Positions 24,330 to 37,199 of a stretch of 64,000 bases of DNA are shown in pieces. Source of the stretch: Haliclona indistincta (Eukaryota > Porifera > Demospongiae > Haplosclerida > Chalinidae). The translations under genes were made by a program, and so were the position numbers. The notes beneath the pieces were generated by a model. The model saw only the letters and a program-made list of their open reading frames with translations. It did no database searches and was not told where the DNA came from. The stretch lies in the NCBI GenBank assembly GCA_964017065.1, contig OZ024788.1, positions 1,506,305 to 1,570,304 on the forward strand. The letters are read 5' to 3'. The number at the start of each line of letters is the position of its first letter. Position 1 is the first letter of the stretch.

Positions 24330-26570
24330 GCGGCCGTGAGAAACCTATGATGCCGATCGAGGTATGATACAAGCGCACACGTTTATAAGAACTTGTGCTA
24401 ATTTGTGCCTTAGCCAGAGCCGATACTGGCTCCCTTGAGGTTGCGCTATCACAGAGCCAGTCCTCTGCTTTGCAAAAGTGGGTGTGGTTAGTTTGGTCTA
24501 ATAATGAAAGCAGCATGTGAGCAAAATGACATGTTGCAATTCGTAACATGACATAATACTCTAATGCCACATTTTTCCTGAGCTTTTGGAAATCTCATTT
24601 ACTGGAGATGTATTATTAATTTTAACAGAGGGGGTGGACTGTCTTAGAATTGGTTGACCTTGTAAAAATATTGTTATGGTCAACATCTGCAAAAAAAATC
24701 AGCTGCTGGAGTTGCTTGTAAAACTTGCTTGCTGCTACTATTCATGACTTGATCAATGAATGCTTAATTTTGTTGCATTTCTGATTGACACTGGAGCCCA
24801 AGGGTGTGTTCGGATTAGAGGATTATGTGATTGTTATTGAGGGTTAATAGAATGATCCTTTTTGACAGTTACCTGATCAAGGGTTAATAGAGAGTTACTG
24901 TATTACGTGATCAGCTACTTGTACATGAACTGATGCTTGATTGGGTTCTTGTAAAGTACATTCCTGCTGACCTTCTGTGAATTAACAAACAACTTCCTGC
25001 TTTCCAGTATTCACTTCTATTTAGCATCACAAAGAACATTGTTTATTAGCCCTTGACTTTGGTATTGTGTAGCAAAGTTATGTGTTAATGCACCCCAGTG
25101 ACTGTGCTTTGATGATATCAATTATGTTTGGCATAATAGTGGGTCAGACTGGCACACCCTGGTGATGCTTTGTTAGTGCTGACTCACCATAGGCAACTAG
25201 ACTGGGAACCCTGGTTCTAATCCGGCTGACCTGTTTGGGTCAAGGCTCACAAGGGTACTGCCCAACCGGATAAGCAAACTAGGAGGGACGAGTGGTGGGC
25301 GAGAAAGAACAATACTCAAGTGAGACTGTTTGTTGCAGTTCACTCAGTATTGGCATTGCAGTTCACTCACTCATCACTCAAAGCATCAGGATTCACAGTA
25401 CTATTAATTTTAAAGCCTGGGCTTTGTGAACCCTGTTGGTTGTTTATGCTTGCAGTCCACACTTGTGCCTGTGCTTACTGGTACATGTTTACCATGCTCA
25501 ATGCCTGGTCTGCAGCTGATACCTGTCCTTGTCAACATGTTTGTGTCTTGCTTACCAGCTGTGTCTCAGTCATCCCTAGAGTGCAATGCATGGTGACTAG
25601 TTACATAGAAGCTGTGTTCAAAAGGTGCAATGTTTTAAGAAACCATCAGTGTCATAACAATGTTCTGGTGCATAATGTAATAACCACTAGAAAGGACAAT
25701 TAATTAAGTTCAATTCAGCCACACCAAAGACACTGCCAAATGTTTAGATGATAGCTAGAGTCATTTTCATGTGGTTTTTTGATCAAACTTCTTACGCTTT
25801 GTAGTGGTTGTGTGTGAGCTTCAAAGAGACCACATAGCACATTATTACCAAATGGAACATAGCTGATTAAAAATACAAGCTTACAGGATTTCTTTCAAGA
25901 GTACCATATTTCTCGTAAAGGTTCAGCACCTCCTATTTTTAGCACCTTGTCGTTGAAATGCGCACTAAAACCTCCAAATTTTGGCAAGCGCATTAGTTTT
26001 TCTCATAGTTAGGCAACAACAAGTCTCCTACTTCATAGAACAGAGATGTAGACACGATCTTGTTCAAAACACATGCTCATTGCCACACTCCAATTCAGTG
26101 CTTGTGGAACTTCTGCTACAATTACCTCCAGATATTTGGGCAAGCAAATCTGAAATTATTTATTTGTGCCGAATTTTTTGAACAGTAAAAGCTAATGAAA
26201 TATTCATGACTTAATCAAGTAGTATCTATATTATTTCTAGCCATGGGTATTCATACAGACAGACTATAGTCTGCAGCTTGTTTGTTATTAACTGTAGCAA
26301 ATTTCAACCTTGGAGTGACAGTGACTAATATCAATAGTCTAGTGAGACATTTGACTTTTTTAAACCAAGCTAACCCAGAGCAGACTAGGATCCTTCTTTT
26401 TGATACTATAAAGCAGGTTAATATCACACAACCAACACAAACACACGGTCAGCCACTTTTTTCTCTGGAGCATAAAAAATTTAATCCTCAGCGCGTATGG
26501 TAATCTGCGCGCGCATGGTACCTCAGCGTGTATGGCGCGTATGGTACATTAACCCTCAGCGCATGCACGA
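24330..26570. other. gene-free stretch
   Basis: No exon with convincing splice signals. 25725-25900 is the second copy of the dispersed repeat seen at 10637-10820. GGTTCTAATCC at 25213-25223 resembles a pol III B box but lacks an A box at the right distance. Open frames such as 25320-25703 show no domain and weak composition. Confidence 0.4.
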
Positions 26571-26579
26571 GGGTTACGG

Positions 26580-27430
26580 TACTTGCTCTGTCATGCGTTT
26601 GTTCATTCATTTATTCTTCTACGCACTGGTAAGGTCACGACATAGCTTGACAATTTGCTAAAATGCTTTCATTCTTGAGTTATGGCTGCCAGCCATCTTG
26701 GATGTCTCTGATAGCAAAAGCGCTCATAGTTTACTTTTTAGAGCTCATCCAAACAGCAGGACAGCTCTGAGTGTGCATAGATATCTCAAGAAAGTAACAT
26801 AGCAATGGCTACCTACTCTGTATGGTCATGCCCACATGACACGCCTAGAAAGCGGTCAGCATTATGCTGTCTTCTGGTTAGCGGTAGGTTTCAATATAGC
26901 TACAGTCACTAGCTGCAACTCCTGCTGCAATCCCAACTAGGGAGCTTAGTGCTAACGCTATAATGCGTGAATATTATGCTGAGGCCTAGGGTTTGTGAAA
27001 GTCATTCATTCGTTCATTCTGTCCATTGAGCTGCAGAGAACATGGCTCACTTCTGAAACTCGGTGAAGATATGATCAGGCTTAGCATGACAATGGCTTGC
27101 GATGTGACTTGTGGATTTTGCTAAAGTGCATTTTTTAAAGTTATGGCTGGCTCACCTTAATGACCATCTAATAGACTTGTCTGACACCAAAAGCGCCCAT
27201 AGTTGACTACCAGTCCTGCAGGACAGCTCTGAGGGTGTAGAAAAGGCCTATCAAAGCCCTATCAAAGCCTAGATCAATTAGCAATAGCTTTGAATGCATC
27301 GTCACGCCAACATAGTGATCAACATTTTTCTGTTTCAATATGGCAAGCACAGCCGCAGGTTGGAACTAGCTGCTTACTGCAATCCAAAAATAGGAAGCTA
27401 ATTCTACAGGGGGCACGCTGAGGGTTTTGT
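26580..27430 (+). repeat. pair of diverged direct repeats of about 430 bp
   Basis: 26580-27000 and 27000-27430 share ordered blocks: ttcattcRtt, gacaatKgctaaa/tgctaaagtgca, agttatggctg, aaaagcgcYcatagtt, gcaggacagctctgag, gtttcaatat and cctgctgcaatccc/gcttactgcaatcc. The region opens with several gcgYatggta units (26485-26560) and closes with ctgagggttttgtga. Class unknown. Confidence 0.6.
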
Positions 27431-27679
27431 GAAATTTGTTCATTCTCTCATGGGTTTTGAACATCTTATAATCTCAGGTACAATTTGTGGTTTCATTGCT
27501 GGTGATGAATCTGTTTTGGGTTTGTTTTTAAGTTTGTCCTTCACTTAGCACTCAGTGCCATGGAATCAGTCCATGCAGTTACATCAGTCCTACTGACACC
27601 CATGCCCATCTTGGGAACTAGACAAGATGAAATGAACTGGCTGCCTGTCTTGGTAGTATGGTATTTATTAGGTGCTTAA

Positions 27680-28308
27680 CAGCGTGTTTACACTTGAAGA
27701 ACCGTTCTGGAACGGTTTCAAGGAACGGTTTTAGAACCGTTCTAAGCACCGTTTACACTAGGCTCAAATAACCGGTACAAAATGATTTTAAAAATTACTA
27801 CTCTGAACACGCCCACTCATTATTGTTCAATTATGGCGACCGAGAAAGTCTTGCTGCAGCTTTTGTTCGATTATACTGCTTGCCTCAGCGCTCGAAGATA
27901 TCTTACTTGGCTTAGGCATTACAGTGCTTACTCATGGATTGCTACTGACAGCTGCAGGACACTGAACACCAACAAAAACTGCTAGTAAGCCTGCCACAAA
28001 GCGCATGCAGCGTTCTCAGGCAATCCGCGTGGCTGAAACACTTTCTTATACTTACTTATTTCAGCCAACAGCATGTAGCAAGATACCTGCCTAGTCGGCT
28101 GCAGCACACCAATGCTCGCGATAACTGGTTCTAGTGGACCGATTCTGTTTACACTATCAGCTAGAACCGTTCACAATCGTTCTTGGACCACTGCTTTTCT
28201 TATAACCGTTCTCGGCTGGAACGGATCGGTTCAGAACGGTACTGTACTCGTTTACACTAGAAAGGGAACGGTTCTGGAACCATTCTGGGCTCAAGTGTAA
28301 ACGCACTG
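27680..28308. mobile_element. PIF/Harbinger-like MITE, copy 2 (inverted relative to copy 1)
   Basis: 629 bp flanked by TAA (27677-27679 and 28309-28311). Termini CAGCGTGTTTACACTTGA and its complement CAAGTGTAAACGCACTG are better preserved than in copy 1. Dense AACGGTT/AACCGTT words. A 67-codon reading frame (27782-27985) crosses ATGGCGACC at 27833 but shows no recognisable domain; it may be a relic of an autonomous element. Confidence 0.92.
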
Positions 28309-28363
28309 TAAGAGGTCCTGGTTTTGTGTGGATACCTGTTGATTCTGTTTGTGTGATAATGTG

Positions 28364-28812
28364 TGTATACATGCCTTCGGCGTAAACTCTCACCTCATTA
28401 ATCGCGCGGCGATTTTGGTAGGTGTGCCTGGCCAACGCATGCAAGTTACACCCCTTGGTTGTCAAAACTCGGAAAACATGAGCACAGTTGTTTTTTCTCG
28501 ACAGGAAAAAGCTGGGAAAGATGGAAACCAATGCCTGGGTCGCTTGTGGAGCAAGATGTACAGCCAAACGCCACCAATGTAGCGCCAAGCCTTACACGTG
28601 TGGTGTTTGGCTGTACATCTTGCTCCACAAGTGACCCAGGCATTGGTTTCCATCTTTCCCAGCTTTTTCCTGCCGAGAGAAGACAACTGTGCTCATGTTT
28701 TCTGTGTTTTGACAACCAAGGGGTGTAACTTGCATGCGTTGGCCAGGCACGCCTACCAAAATCGCTGTGTGATTAATGAGGTAAGAGTTCACGCCGAAGG
28801 CATGTATATATC
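28364..28812. repeat. long inverted repeat, two arms of about 212 bp with a 24-bp loop
   Basis: Left arm 28364-28576 and right arm 28601-28812 are near-perfect complements by eye, including ggaaaaagctgggaaagatg and cgcatgcaagttacacccct. A transcript across it would fold into a hairpin of over 200 bp. Overlapping 60-140-codon frames on both strands are consequences of the symmetry. No target duplication seen; it starts 55 bp after the Harbinger-like MITE. Confidence 0.9.
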
Positions 28813-28819
28813 TAGCTGC

Positions 28820-30935
28820 TTACATCGTCCTGTCAAATTGTGATCGCATTCATGCTTGTACAATGCACAATGCCTTTATCTTTTTGTCTCCTCAGCTCTC
28901 TTGCAAGACATTGCAGTGACTCTCTGTTCATATCACTCCATGGCTGTCTTCATCTCTTGTATAAAGGAAGTCACTTATAAATTTTGGTAAGTGAGGTTGG
29001 GTTTAACTTATTGTTTATAATTAATTTTGTTCTCTTAGTGCCAAGCTTGCCTGCAGTCTCGCGTGATCAGTGTTTAGTACATAGCTCACCTACAGCACTT
29101 GCCATTACTCAGGTATGACAGAGGGGTAATATAAAGGGCTGTCATTTTTATTATGTCACACTAAATCCAATATCAGCAAACTTCTACTACGTTTATGTGT
29201 AGGACTGGTTGATAGCAAGGGTGCATATTGTCATTGTGATCCAATAATGTAGCCGCCTACACTGCAGGCAGGGCTTCAAATCAGCACCAGCCTGCTAACC
29301 TGAGGCTAGTATATTGTACAGGTTGGTAACCCAAGTGGCTAGAGATACTTGTAGACTTACAGCAGAATTTGACTGGAAACAAGTTCAGAAGAGCTTTCTA
29401 GATTGATGTATATGAGAGATTAACACTGAGTGCATGAATTTATCGTCGTAATTTTTATCAGAGCAGGTAGTGAGCCTGGGTATGTCTAAATTGTGTTCGT
29501 TGCTTGGGGACTAAAAGACATCCTGACAGTATGCTGCCCTTAAGGTGTCTTGAGCAGTATGTTTTTCATGTGATTTGCTTCGTAACAAGGCACTGTGTCT
29601 CACTTGAGTACCTATTTGAGAAATGCAAGGCAGTTTAATGACTCGATCATCACCTCACCATGTGCTTATACCCCTGATCATATGGGTACACAGTTTATTG
29701 TCCCAATTGTTCAACATTGTACAGAAATGGCAAACTACACAGCTACTATGCATCTGGAGCACACAACACAAAATATGTTATGCAGCTGAATATAGTAGCT
29801 TTTGCATGCTGGATAGTGGGATAGTGATGTCACATGTGCTGTTCTTGTGTTCTCTGAACATCATGACAACACAATTTATGTTGTTGTACAAAAAGTTGAC
29901 AGCTCAAAAAATTGACACTCATCAGAATGCCCTGATCAGACTGAAAGGTGACATTCCTCAGTGACTTGTTGTAGTATTGGAAGTCCACTGAGCTTGTATG
30001 TGGTTGTTGTCACACTATGTCGGGCTAGTGTGTGTCCATGCGTGTGTGTGTACGTCAAGTGATGCAAGCCTGTAGCTTAGCCTGTCCATGTCACCCAATT
30101 TGTGCTGCTTGTAGCCTACTCACTTGCTGTGCTTTGTGTGCCTGTACCTCTTGTCTTAATTGAACACTCGATATCTCATAGCAATTTGTGGTGATACAAC
30201 AAGCATCGAAGAGTACTAGTAGGTTTCAGTGGGGAAGATCAGGAAGGGATTAATTTATATTGCTAATTGCAATGGTGTGGTCTTGTGCTTCTGTTTAATA
30301 CAATGTGTACTGAATGTGGACATGTTTCTTACTTCAGTCATAGCACGCACCATTGTCTGTGTCTCTTTTCACCTGCGCTGGTTTGCTGTTCCACTTGCCT
30401 TCTCTCTGTTGTGATTGTGATCACTCGTAGTTCACTCTATCCCTCTCAATGCCTGCTGCTCACTTGCTTGTAAGTTGTTAGCTAGTGTAGTGCACCTGCT
30501 GTGTTTACTGATCTGGTGAATGTACTCAGTAGTGTATGTAGTGTATTGTTCATTTTACAAACTGGTATCCAAGCATGTTGTTTTATTATCCTCATACCCA
30601 GTTGTCTGCAGAGTAGCCTTTTCCTTTGTAGCCAATATTCAATTCTGTGGTGTAGTGTCTACTGCTGACTCAGCTTATGACACCTCCCTAGTCACCTTAG
30701 TGAGGCTTCAATTGTTCTATTCATCCCAATTTAACACCTTGGGTCTTCTGTTGCACTGGGCCGGGCGCTGGGGCCGGGCGCTGAGCTGGCACACTCACAC
30801 ACACCTTGACTTAACGCTGCCCTATGGGTCATGGGTCCCCTCAAATGAGAGGAATGAGTGATGATTGTTTGTGCTATGTGGAGCCTGTAGAACAACGGTG
30901 AACAGCCAAACCACCTCTGCTCCTAAACCACTTGC
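28820..30935. other. gene-free stretch, beginning of a duplicated block family
   Basis: No confident exon. From about 30350 it is similar to 34600-35000 (see the block-duplication entry). Reading frames of about 110 codons at 29623 and 30520 have no recognisable motif. Confidence 0.4.
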
Positions 30936-30940
30936 CACAA

Positions 30941-30942
<2 letters not shown>

Positions 30943-31018
<76 letters not shown>
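30943..31018. repeat. (CA)n microsatellite
   Basis: About 38 uninterrupted CA dinucleotides. Cys-Val and Thr-His frames through it are artefacts. Confidence 0.98.
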
Positions 31019-31019
<1 letters not shown>

Positions 31020-31832
31020 CATGACATGCTGTGCTTGCTGTGTATTTGTAGTGCTTGTTAGAATCCATAATAATCTTGGATCCCAATACTTTTGACTAGT
31101 TTTTATGAGACATGTTCTCAACATTATGCATTAAATATTCAGCTTGTGCTCCTCTACATATCACCAGAAAAGAAAGGCATATTGTAGATTTTTTGCCACT
31201 TGCTTGCTGTTGAAAATGTGGTTGCCAGGACCTACCTCCACAGTATACCAATCGGTTTTTCACACCACCACTGTGGTTGACTGATGTTTTTATTGAAACT
31301 CAACCACAGTTGTGAGTAGGAAGTAAGAAATATGCCTCTGAAGTCATAGTAGAATAGTGATAGTGGTTTGTGGAAGTTCTTGCATAGAGAATACAAAAGC
31401 AGAAGTTGATCAATCAAACACATTAGCATTCAAATACAATGTGACTAGAAGTTAGTTTGATGTACAACCAGGCACAAATCTGAGCAAATATTCTACAGCA
31501 CTTGGGTTTTAGCAAGCAATGATTGGTAGTTCCATGATGTGGAACGAATCAGAGACAGATAGACAGCATGTATATGCCTCTGGTCCGTGTTCCAATGGGG
31601 CATGGTAGTTAGCATTGTCTTGCACATGCACCTAGCTGGTTCACAATAACCACACATGCTTGCTCATGCTATTTGAAGCGAGATAAAATCAACTATACTT
31701 GCTGTGTATTCACTATAGTGTCCTTGGATCCCACAACACTACATTTATTTTCAAAACCAGTTCTTAAGAAATGTAATACAGGGTCCTCTCACACTTGTGC
31801 TGCAAGGTCACACATTACGCACCATGTCTCTC

Positions 31833-32088
31833 AGGTTTGTAGGTCACTTGTCTCATGGTAAAACGAATTTGACAAGGCCACACCCACGCACTCAGCGAAA
31901 AAGAAATTCCTGACAGACATGCTTGTAGTGTCCTACAAGGTAGCATGTCTAATAACTAAGGACAGTCTGCTCTTTGACTTGATAGGTCAAACTTTGTAAC
32001 TGTGCGATACTACAAGCATTTCTTATTGTGCTTGATGTGTGGGCGTGGCCTTGTTGACTTTTATTTCACCATGGGCCAAGTTACCTGA
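31833..32088. mobile_element. degenerate TA-flanked-type MITE, relative of the 46037 element
   Basis: Termini taggtcacttgtctcatgg and, inverted, caggtaacttggcccatggt, each followed by a gacaaggccacRcccac block. The same blocks occur at both ends of 46037-46350. Boundaries are approximate and the target site is not preserved. Confidence 0.65.
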
Positions 32089-32462
32089 AGACATGGAAGG
32101 TTACCTAAACAAAAATTTCCAAGCTCTAACCTAGCCCATGGTCCTGTGCAATTCTGACAGAAGACAATCTGTTATTCTGTGGTTAGGCTGCTGACATAGT
32201 CTTGACCTCCTGTCAAACCCCTAGCCGGCCTTTAGTCATGTCTAAGCTGGCTGGCCATTGCATTGTGTTGAGCTGATACTGGTTTGTATCTGTTGGACTG
32301 ATGTAACTAGGTTAAACACTGACTTCTGATTGCAGTATCGATAACAAATTCATTGTTCAGTTCACATGCTAAACAATGTAAAATGTATTTGCAGTCATAG
32401 TTGCACACAATACTACAGGCTGCACAGAGAGTAGGCACTCTCCTTTTGTGTTTGTTACCTAC

Positions 32463-32730
32463 CAAGCCCGTAGACAGGGGGGTTCAGACGAACTGCCCAG
32501 GCTACCCAGCGGTCTGTTTGAAGTCTTCAGAAAATTACTATACTCGCTACTTTTGACTCTGTTACAAGTGTAGAAGACTGCAGTAATACGGCTAGCTTCC
32601 TAGTTGCCTCGAGTTGCATGCACGGTATGAACCATGTACGATCTCGCAACAAATCATGGTCACGCTCCTCATGAATAATAATTTTCGTACGGCAAAAGAA
32701 CCTCCCTCTGAAATTTCTGGCTACACCTTG
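32463..32730. mobile_element. MITE, 5-bp target duplication CCTAC
   Basis: 268 bp. Ends CAAGCCCGTAGACAG and, from the right, CAAGGTGTAGCCAG. CCTAC lies at 32458-32462 and 32731-32735. Subterminal blocks cagggggg and, inverted, ttcagagggagg. Same duplication length as the elements at 8472 and 9601. Confidence 0.72.
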
Positions 32731-32739
32731 CCTACTATT

Positions 32740-33250
32740 GTATATAGGTCCACATTGTTCTGGTGTCCACTGCCCTATCCCAGCATCATGATTCATAATG
32801 ACAACACTGTATGTGAGAATGTGATCTAGAAAGAAAACCAGTTAGTGTTTATAGTCAAACTTAGCCACGAGGCATACAGTGGTTCATTTGTCTGTCATTC
32901 CATATGTTTTGCAGCGTATGCTGAAAGGTAAGCTCTAATGGTAGTACAAGTTGATATTATCTTGCTCTTGAGTCCATTATAGCCATCCTTTAGCACAAAA
33001 TATGATAGTATGGTGGTTTCATAGTTTGCACTGTAAGCCTCCAATACAAACCTTATTTGGTAGTAGGTATCCCCTTGAGCATTGGAGCTTTACTAGTTAT
33101 GGGCTCCTGTCTCACTTTTGAAGTTCTCAAGTTACCTAGTGGTTTGCTTATTTGGTGATCTAGACTTCTCCAGTGACAAAACTTTTCACAACTGACTTTT
33201 AACAATGTACTGATTCTACAGAAACAACTAGCAAGCCTCAAGGAACAGAG
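32740..33250. other. gene-free spacer
   Basis: No exon or repeat recognised. Confidence 0.4.
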
Positions 33251-33253
33251 TAA

Positions 33254-33660
33254 AGGCCCGTTCACATGGACAGTGCAAAGTGGATTGAATGCGCATTCAA
33301 TCCACTTCGTTAGCGTTCACATGAATCCGCTTTCGCTCGATGCGAATTCAATGCGCATTAATTGCGTTCAATCCACCTCCGGAGGTGGATTGAAAGTGGA
33401 TTGGAAGCGAATTGAGACTTTAGCGCGTGGGTGCGCGCCATCGCGAGTAGACAAAAGGCGCTTGGCAGACTGGTAAACCTTCGTAACGGACATTTGGAGC
33501 ATCGTTGAAGGCCAGGAAGAGCGCAGTGTAGGTTTTTGAGGGGCGCAATTCGCATCCAATTCGCTACATGTGAACGCTTGCGATGCGCATTGAATTCGCT
33601 TTCAATTCGCACATGGGGATTCAATGCGCATCAAAAGTGGATTCCATGTGAAATGGAGTT
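33254..33660. mobile_element. palindrome-dense MITE, TAA-flanked
   Basis: 407 bp between TAA at 33251-33253 and 33661-33663. Termini end in TTCACATGGA (left) and TCCATGTGAA (right). The arms are filled with ATTGAATGCGCATTCAAT (a perfect 18-bp palindrome), TGCGAATTCAATGCGCATT and GCGAATTG words. Organisation parallels the Harbinger-like MITEs at 16044 and 27680, with different words. Confidence 0.78.
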
Positions 33661-33669
33661 TAATATTAT

Positions 33670-34340
33670 TAAACGTAGTTAACTAAGGAACCAGCAACAG
33701 TCAGCCACACCTCGATCAGCGAGCGAGGGTGGTACGTAGGCGTAACTAGCGTAGTCCACGAGGTGGTTGGCGCATGCGCGCTGAGCGAGCACATGCTTCA
33801 TACCTGAGCTGACAGAGGGCCAACGTCGAAGGCAGCGAGACCTTGTCGTGTCCCACCATCCACCCCAGAAGCCACCTCGTCGTAACAGGCGGTTAAGAAA
33901 TGTAGATTTAATTAGGAATCCACCCTTGAGGTGTGAAACCAGGTCAGAAGTTTGGGGGGTTATGCCCCTCCCAATCACACCTAAGGGAGGGGCACACACT
34001 AACGATCACTCCCTGACAACAGGTAACAGGAAGTGACTCATCTGGTTGTGTGATCATAAACAGGCATGCAACTGGGTAAGGCGCAATGCATGTCTGTTCT
34101 TGACCCCTCAACAGGTTCAAGAACGATGATCACACAACTACCCAAGGCTGACCTGGTTCCTGCCAAACCGTGTAAAGAGATAAGTTCATAACATCAGTCA
34201 TCACATGACCATTTATTGAGGGACTAAAGTTAACGCGCCTTAATAGTAGCATGCTGACCATTAGAACATTGTAAGCACATCTATACATCTAACACCTTGC
34301 TGGATTACTAGGCTATAGCGTTCAAGCTTATACTGCTATG
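33670..34340. other. gene-free stretch with local inverted wording
   Basis: 33690-33840 is relatively GC-rich, with gcgcatgcgcgc and a run of short inverted words. 34036-34140 holds gttgtgtgatcat and, inverted, gatgatcacacaac around a tgttcttgacccctcaacag centre, a probable small foldback. No gene seen. Confidence 0.35.
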
Positions 34341-35287
34341 TTAATGTTTGGGAGTTGTGCTTGTGTTTAATGTACTGAATGTGAACATGATGTTAGCACT
34401 CACTGTCTTATTTCTAGCCACTGGTACGGCGGTTTTATTATTCCTTGCAATGATGATTTTAGTGAAATGTGTCACCTTGCAATCGCTGATGTGTGAAATC
34501 ACAGGTATTTATTCACACAGTGGATCATGATCAAAGACTTAATAGCATTTAACACATTAATGCATCACACTTCACCGTCTATGCTTTACGGTCTACGCTT
34601 TTCCCTTGCAAGAAGTCATAAACCGCTGTATCATCACTCCTTGTTCACTCTGTCCCTCTCGATGCCTGCTGCTTACTGGCCTGTAATACACCTGCTGTGT
34701 TTACTGATCTAGTGAGTATTTCCTATCAGTAGTGTGTTGTTCACGAATATATCTATCCAAGCATGTTGAATTGTTAGCCTCGTACCCAGTTGTCTGCACT
34801 TCACTCTGAGCTCACCACTTTTGTACTACATACTGTAGCACTTTGCAAATGGTGTATTATGTCAATTGTGTGGTTCTTTTCAATCTTTTGCTGACTCAGT
34901 TAATCAGTCCATTCTCACCTAGTGTGGCTTCTAGTTTAACACCTTAGGTGTTGCATTTGTGTGGGAACATAGATCGGCAGTGCAGGTGTGTTTCATGATG
35001 ACAGAGTTCTTGCTGTGTATTCACACAATCCTGTTTTGATCTTCAAAACCTATTCTTGAGATATGTATGTCCCAAGCTTGTGCTGCTCTACATGCATGTC
35101 ACTAGAAATAAAAGCAACAGCATCTACATGTTGCTGCTTGGTACATTTATATGTTAAAAATGCCATTGCCTATCTTGTATCTCTGAGGCTGAAGGCAAGA
35201 ATGTCACATGAGTACATAATAGTGTAAGAAATGATCTGGCTATGCTTTTGTACCATGTCTCTAGCAAGAAGCCTTCCTCATCTGCTG

Positions 35288-35450
35288 TAGCACACAAATA
35301 CTAGTAATAACTTGGTTATGGAGACCGTTCTATTTGCACTATAAAGATTGGTCTTGTACTTCAAACCAATGCTAGCAGACAGTGCTGCGTTTGTTTACAT
35401 TGAGATTGGAAGGTTCAAACCATTCCAAGCTCAAGTGTAAATGTGTTGTG
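35288..35450. mobile_element. remnant of the Harbinger-like MITE, copy 3
   Basis: The order gataactggttctagtggac..gctcaagtgtaaacgca of copy 2 is seen here in decayed form as ataacttggttatggagacc, attggtcttgtacttc and gctcaagtgtaaatgtg. The left part is missing. Confidence 0.55.
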
Positions 35451-36562
35451 AGAGACATGGTGTGAAAGTGGTAACGTAACCAACCCTCTAGCCTAACCCA
35501 TGGGCCTATGTAATTCTTACAGCTGACATAGCCTTGACCCTTGTCAATCCTCCAGCTGGCCTTTTTGTCATGTCTAAGCTGGCTGGCCCTTGTATTGTGT
35601 TGGTCTGAGAATAGTGAGTGTGTACCTCAGTTCTAGACACTGGTTTGGACCAATGTATGTAACAAACTGATGTGGTTTTGTTGTGATGAATCTGTTTTGG
35701 GTTTGGTTTTAAACTTGCTTTTCACTGAAAGTTGTCTCAGGCTCAGCTAGTACATGTATATTCTCTCCAGGTGGTTGGAATTCATCTCAACAGGAACGTA
35801 CTTGGTGTCAATGGAATCAGTATACAGATGCAAGTCAGGCACTCAAACTCAGTCCTACTGAGTTTGAGTCCTCCTACTGGCTAGGTATGTGTTAATTCAA
35901 GTTAAACTTGTCAAGGTTGATTTTCAATATTGGTTTTTAAGACGTGCCCCAAATTTATGCATGAATTGAGAAACATGAATGTATGTGAATAGACGAAAAT
36001 ATTTTACCAGCCTCTAGCCTGACCCATGGGCCGTATTCTTTTGGTATTGTTAGACTGCTGACATAAGGCTTGACCTCTTATATCAGCCTTCTAAGCTGAG
36101 CTGGCTCTTGCATTGTATTGAGCTGTGAAAGGCGCAGAGGAGGTTGGAAGCATGTGACATTAATTTTTTTGTGGTTTTTAAATGTACTCCTTTACAAGAA
36201 ACTTAGCTGTTGCTATTTTTTGGACAGATTTTTAACAATCTAATAGCTCTGATTACAAATATTATTTGATCTACCCATGAGCTGCTATGGCCGAGAATCG
36301 AAAGCACAGTAGCATGAGCAATCAGAAGTTTTGAGCTTATTAGAGTGCCTGCCTCCTTTGAGAAAGGTGTATGTGTGTTTGTGTGTGCAGGAGCTCATGT
36401 TGAGCATGTAGTGAAGGAGGAGTGAAGGCAAGTAACTCTGTAAACAGAAACAGTGAACTCCTGATCTAAACATAGTATTGTCCAAATAAGAAAAAAGTTT
36501 TAATTTCATTGACCACACTGCATGTTATTTTTTATCATAGCAGTATACTTTAGCAGCAGCAG

Positions 36563-37060
36563 GAGCCCATCGAGACGCAAGCGCAAGGGAGCATGCAACT
36601 CAGTATACGGCGAAATCCAAACATGGCTGCCAAAAATTAATTTTAGTAACACCAAATATGGACTGATTCAGCTGTTCTTGCTCGTGATCGTCGTCTACGC
36701 ATTTTGAACAGCAAGCAGCAGTGACTAGGCAGTGTTACTAGTGCTGGGCTAACGATATCGACAGCAGTAAACCGCGTGCACGTTGACTAAGCACGTAGTG
36801 CCAGACTGCCCGGTCACGCCTTCGCGTTCGCTTCTGGATACAACGAAGAGCTTCTTCCGGCGTGTTACAAGCTCCTCTCCGTCGTCCTTACCTTTGTTTT
36901 GCCGATTTGTTTGGTTCTCTGTGTCTGCCAGCGATTTTGTCCATATAAGGGTATACTAATGTTAGAAATCAGCCGCCATGTTTGGATTTCGTCGTATACG
37001 TTATGATATTCGGAGTTGCATGCTCCCTCGCCGCTTTGCGGCTCGATATGCTCCTGGCAG
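36563..37060. repeat. foldback element with a partial third arm
   Basis: 36563-36640 (ggagcccatcgagacgcaag, ggagcatgcaactc, gaaatccaaacatggctgcc) is complementary to 36970-37060 (ccgccatgtttggatttcgt, gagttgcatgctccctcg, cgatatgctcctggc). A second, tandem copy of the right arm runs 37090-37180. The arms carry an ATGGCGGC-type motif. No target duplication determined. Confidence 0.75.
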
Positions 37061-37199
37061 CAATGAACAGCAGATAAGCGTTGGTTTCATACAGCCGCCA
37101 TGTTTTGGATTACAACGTTCTGTTGTGAGAATGTGGAGTTGCATGCTCCCTCGACCACTCTGTGGGCTCCATAATATGCTTATGGTGTTTGTGTGTGTA

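Larger units (their letters stand above)
30350..36130. repeat. diverged block duplications without coding content
   Basis: Blocks recur in the same order. 30410-30620 matches 34630-34800 (ctctatccctctcaatgcctg / ctctgtccctctcgatgcctg, cctgctgtgtttactgatct, tacccagttgtctgca). 32110-32280 matches 35480-35610 and 36010-36125 (cctaRcccatgg, gctgacatagYcttgacc, atgtctaagctggctggcc). These look like an old tandem duplication of a 3-4 kb unit, broken by MITE insertions. Function unknown. Confidence 0.6.

Noticed and set aside
28157..28843. Overlapping protein genes on both strands (143, 89, 81 codons)
   Set aside because: They are mirror images produced by the long inverted repeat; no domain or splice support.
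30822..31124. Cysteine-valine-rich protein
   Set aside because: Translation of a (CA)n microsatellite.
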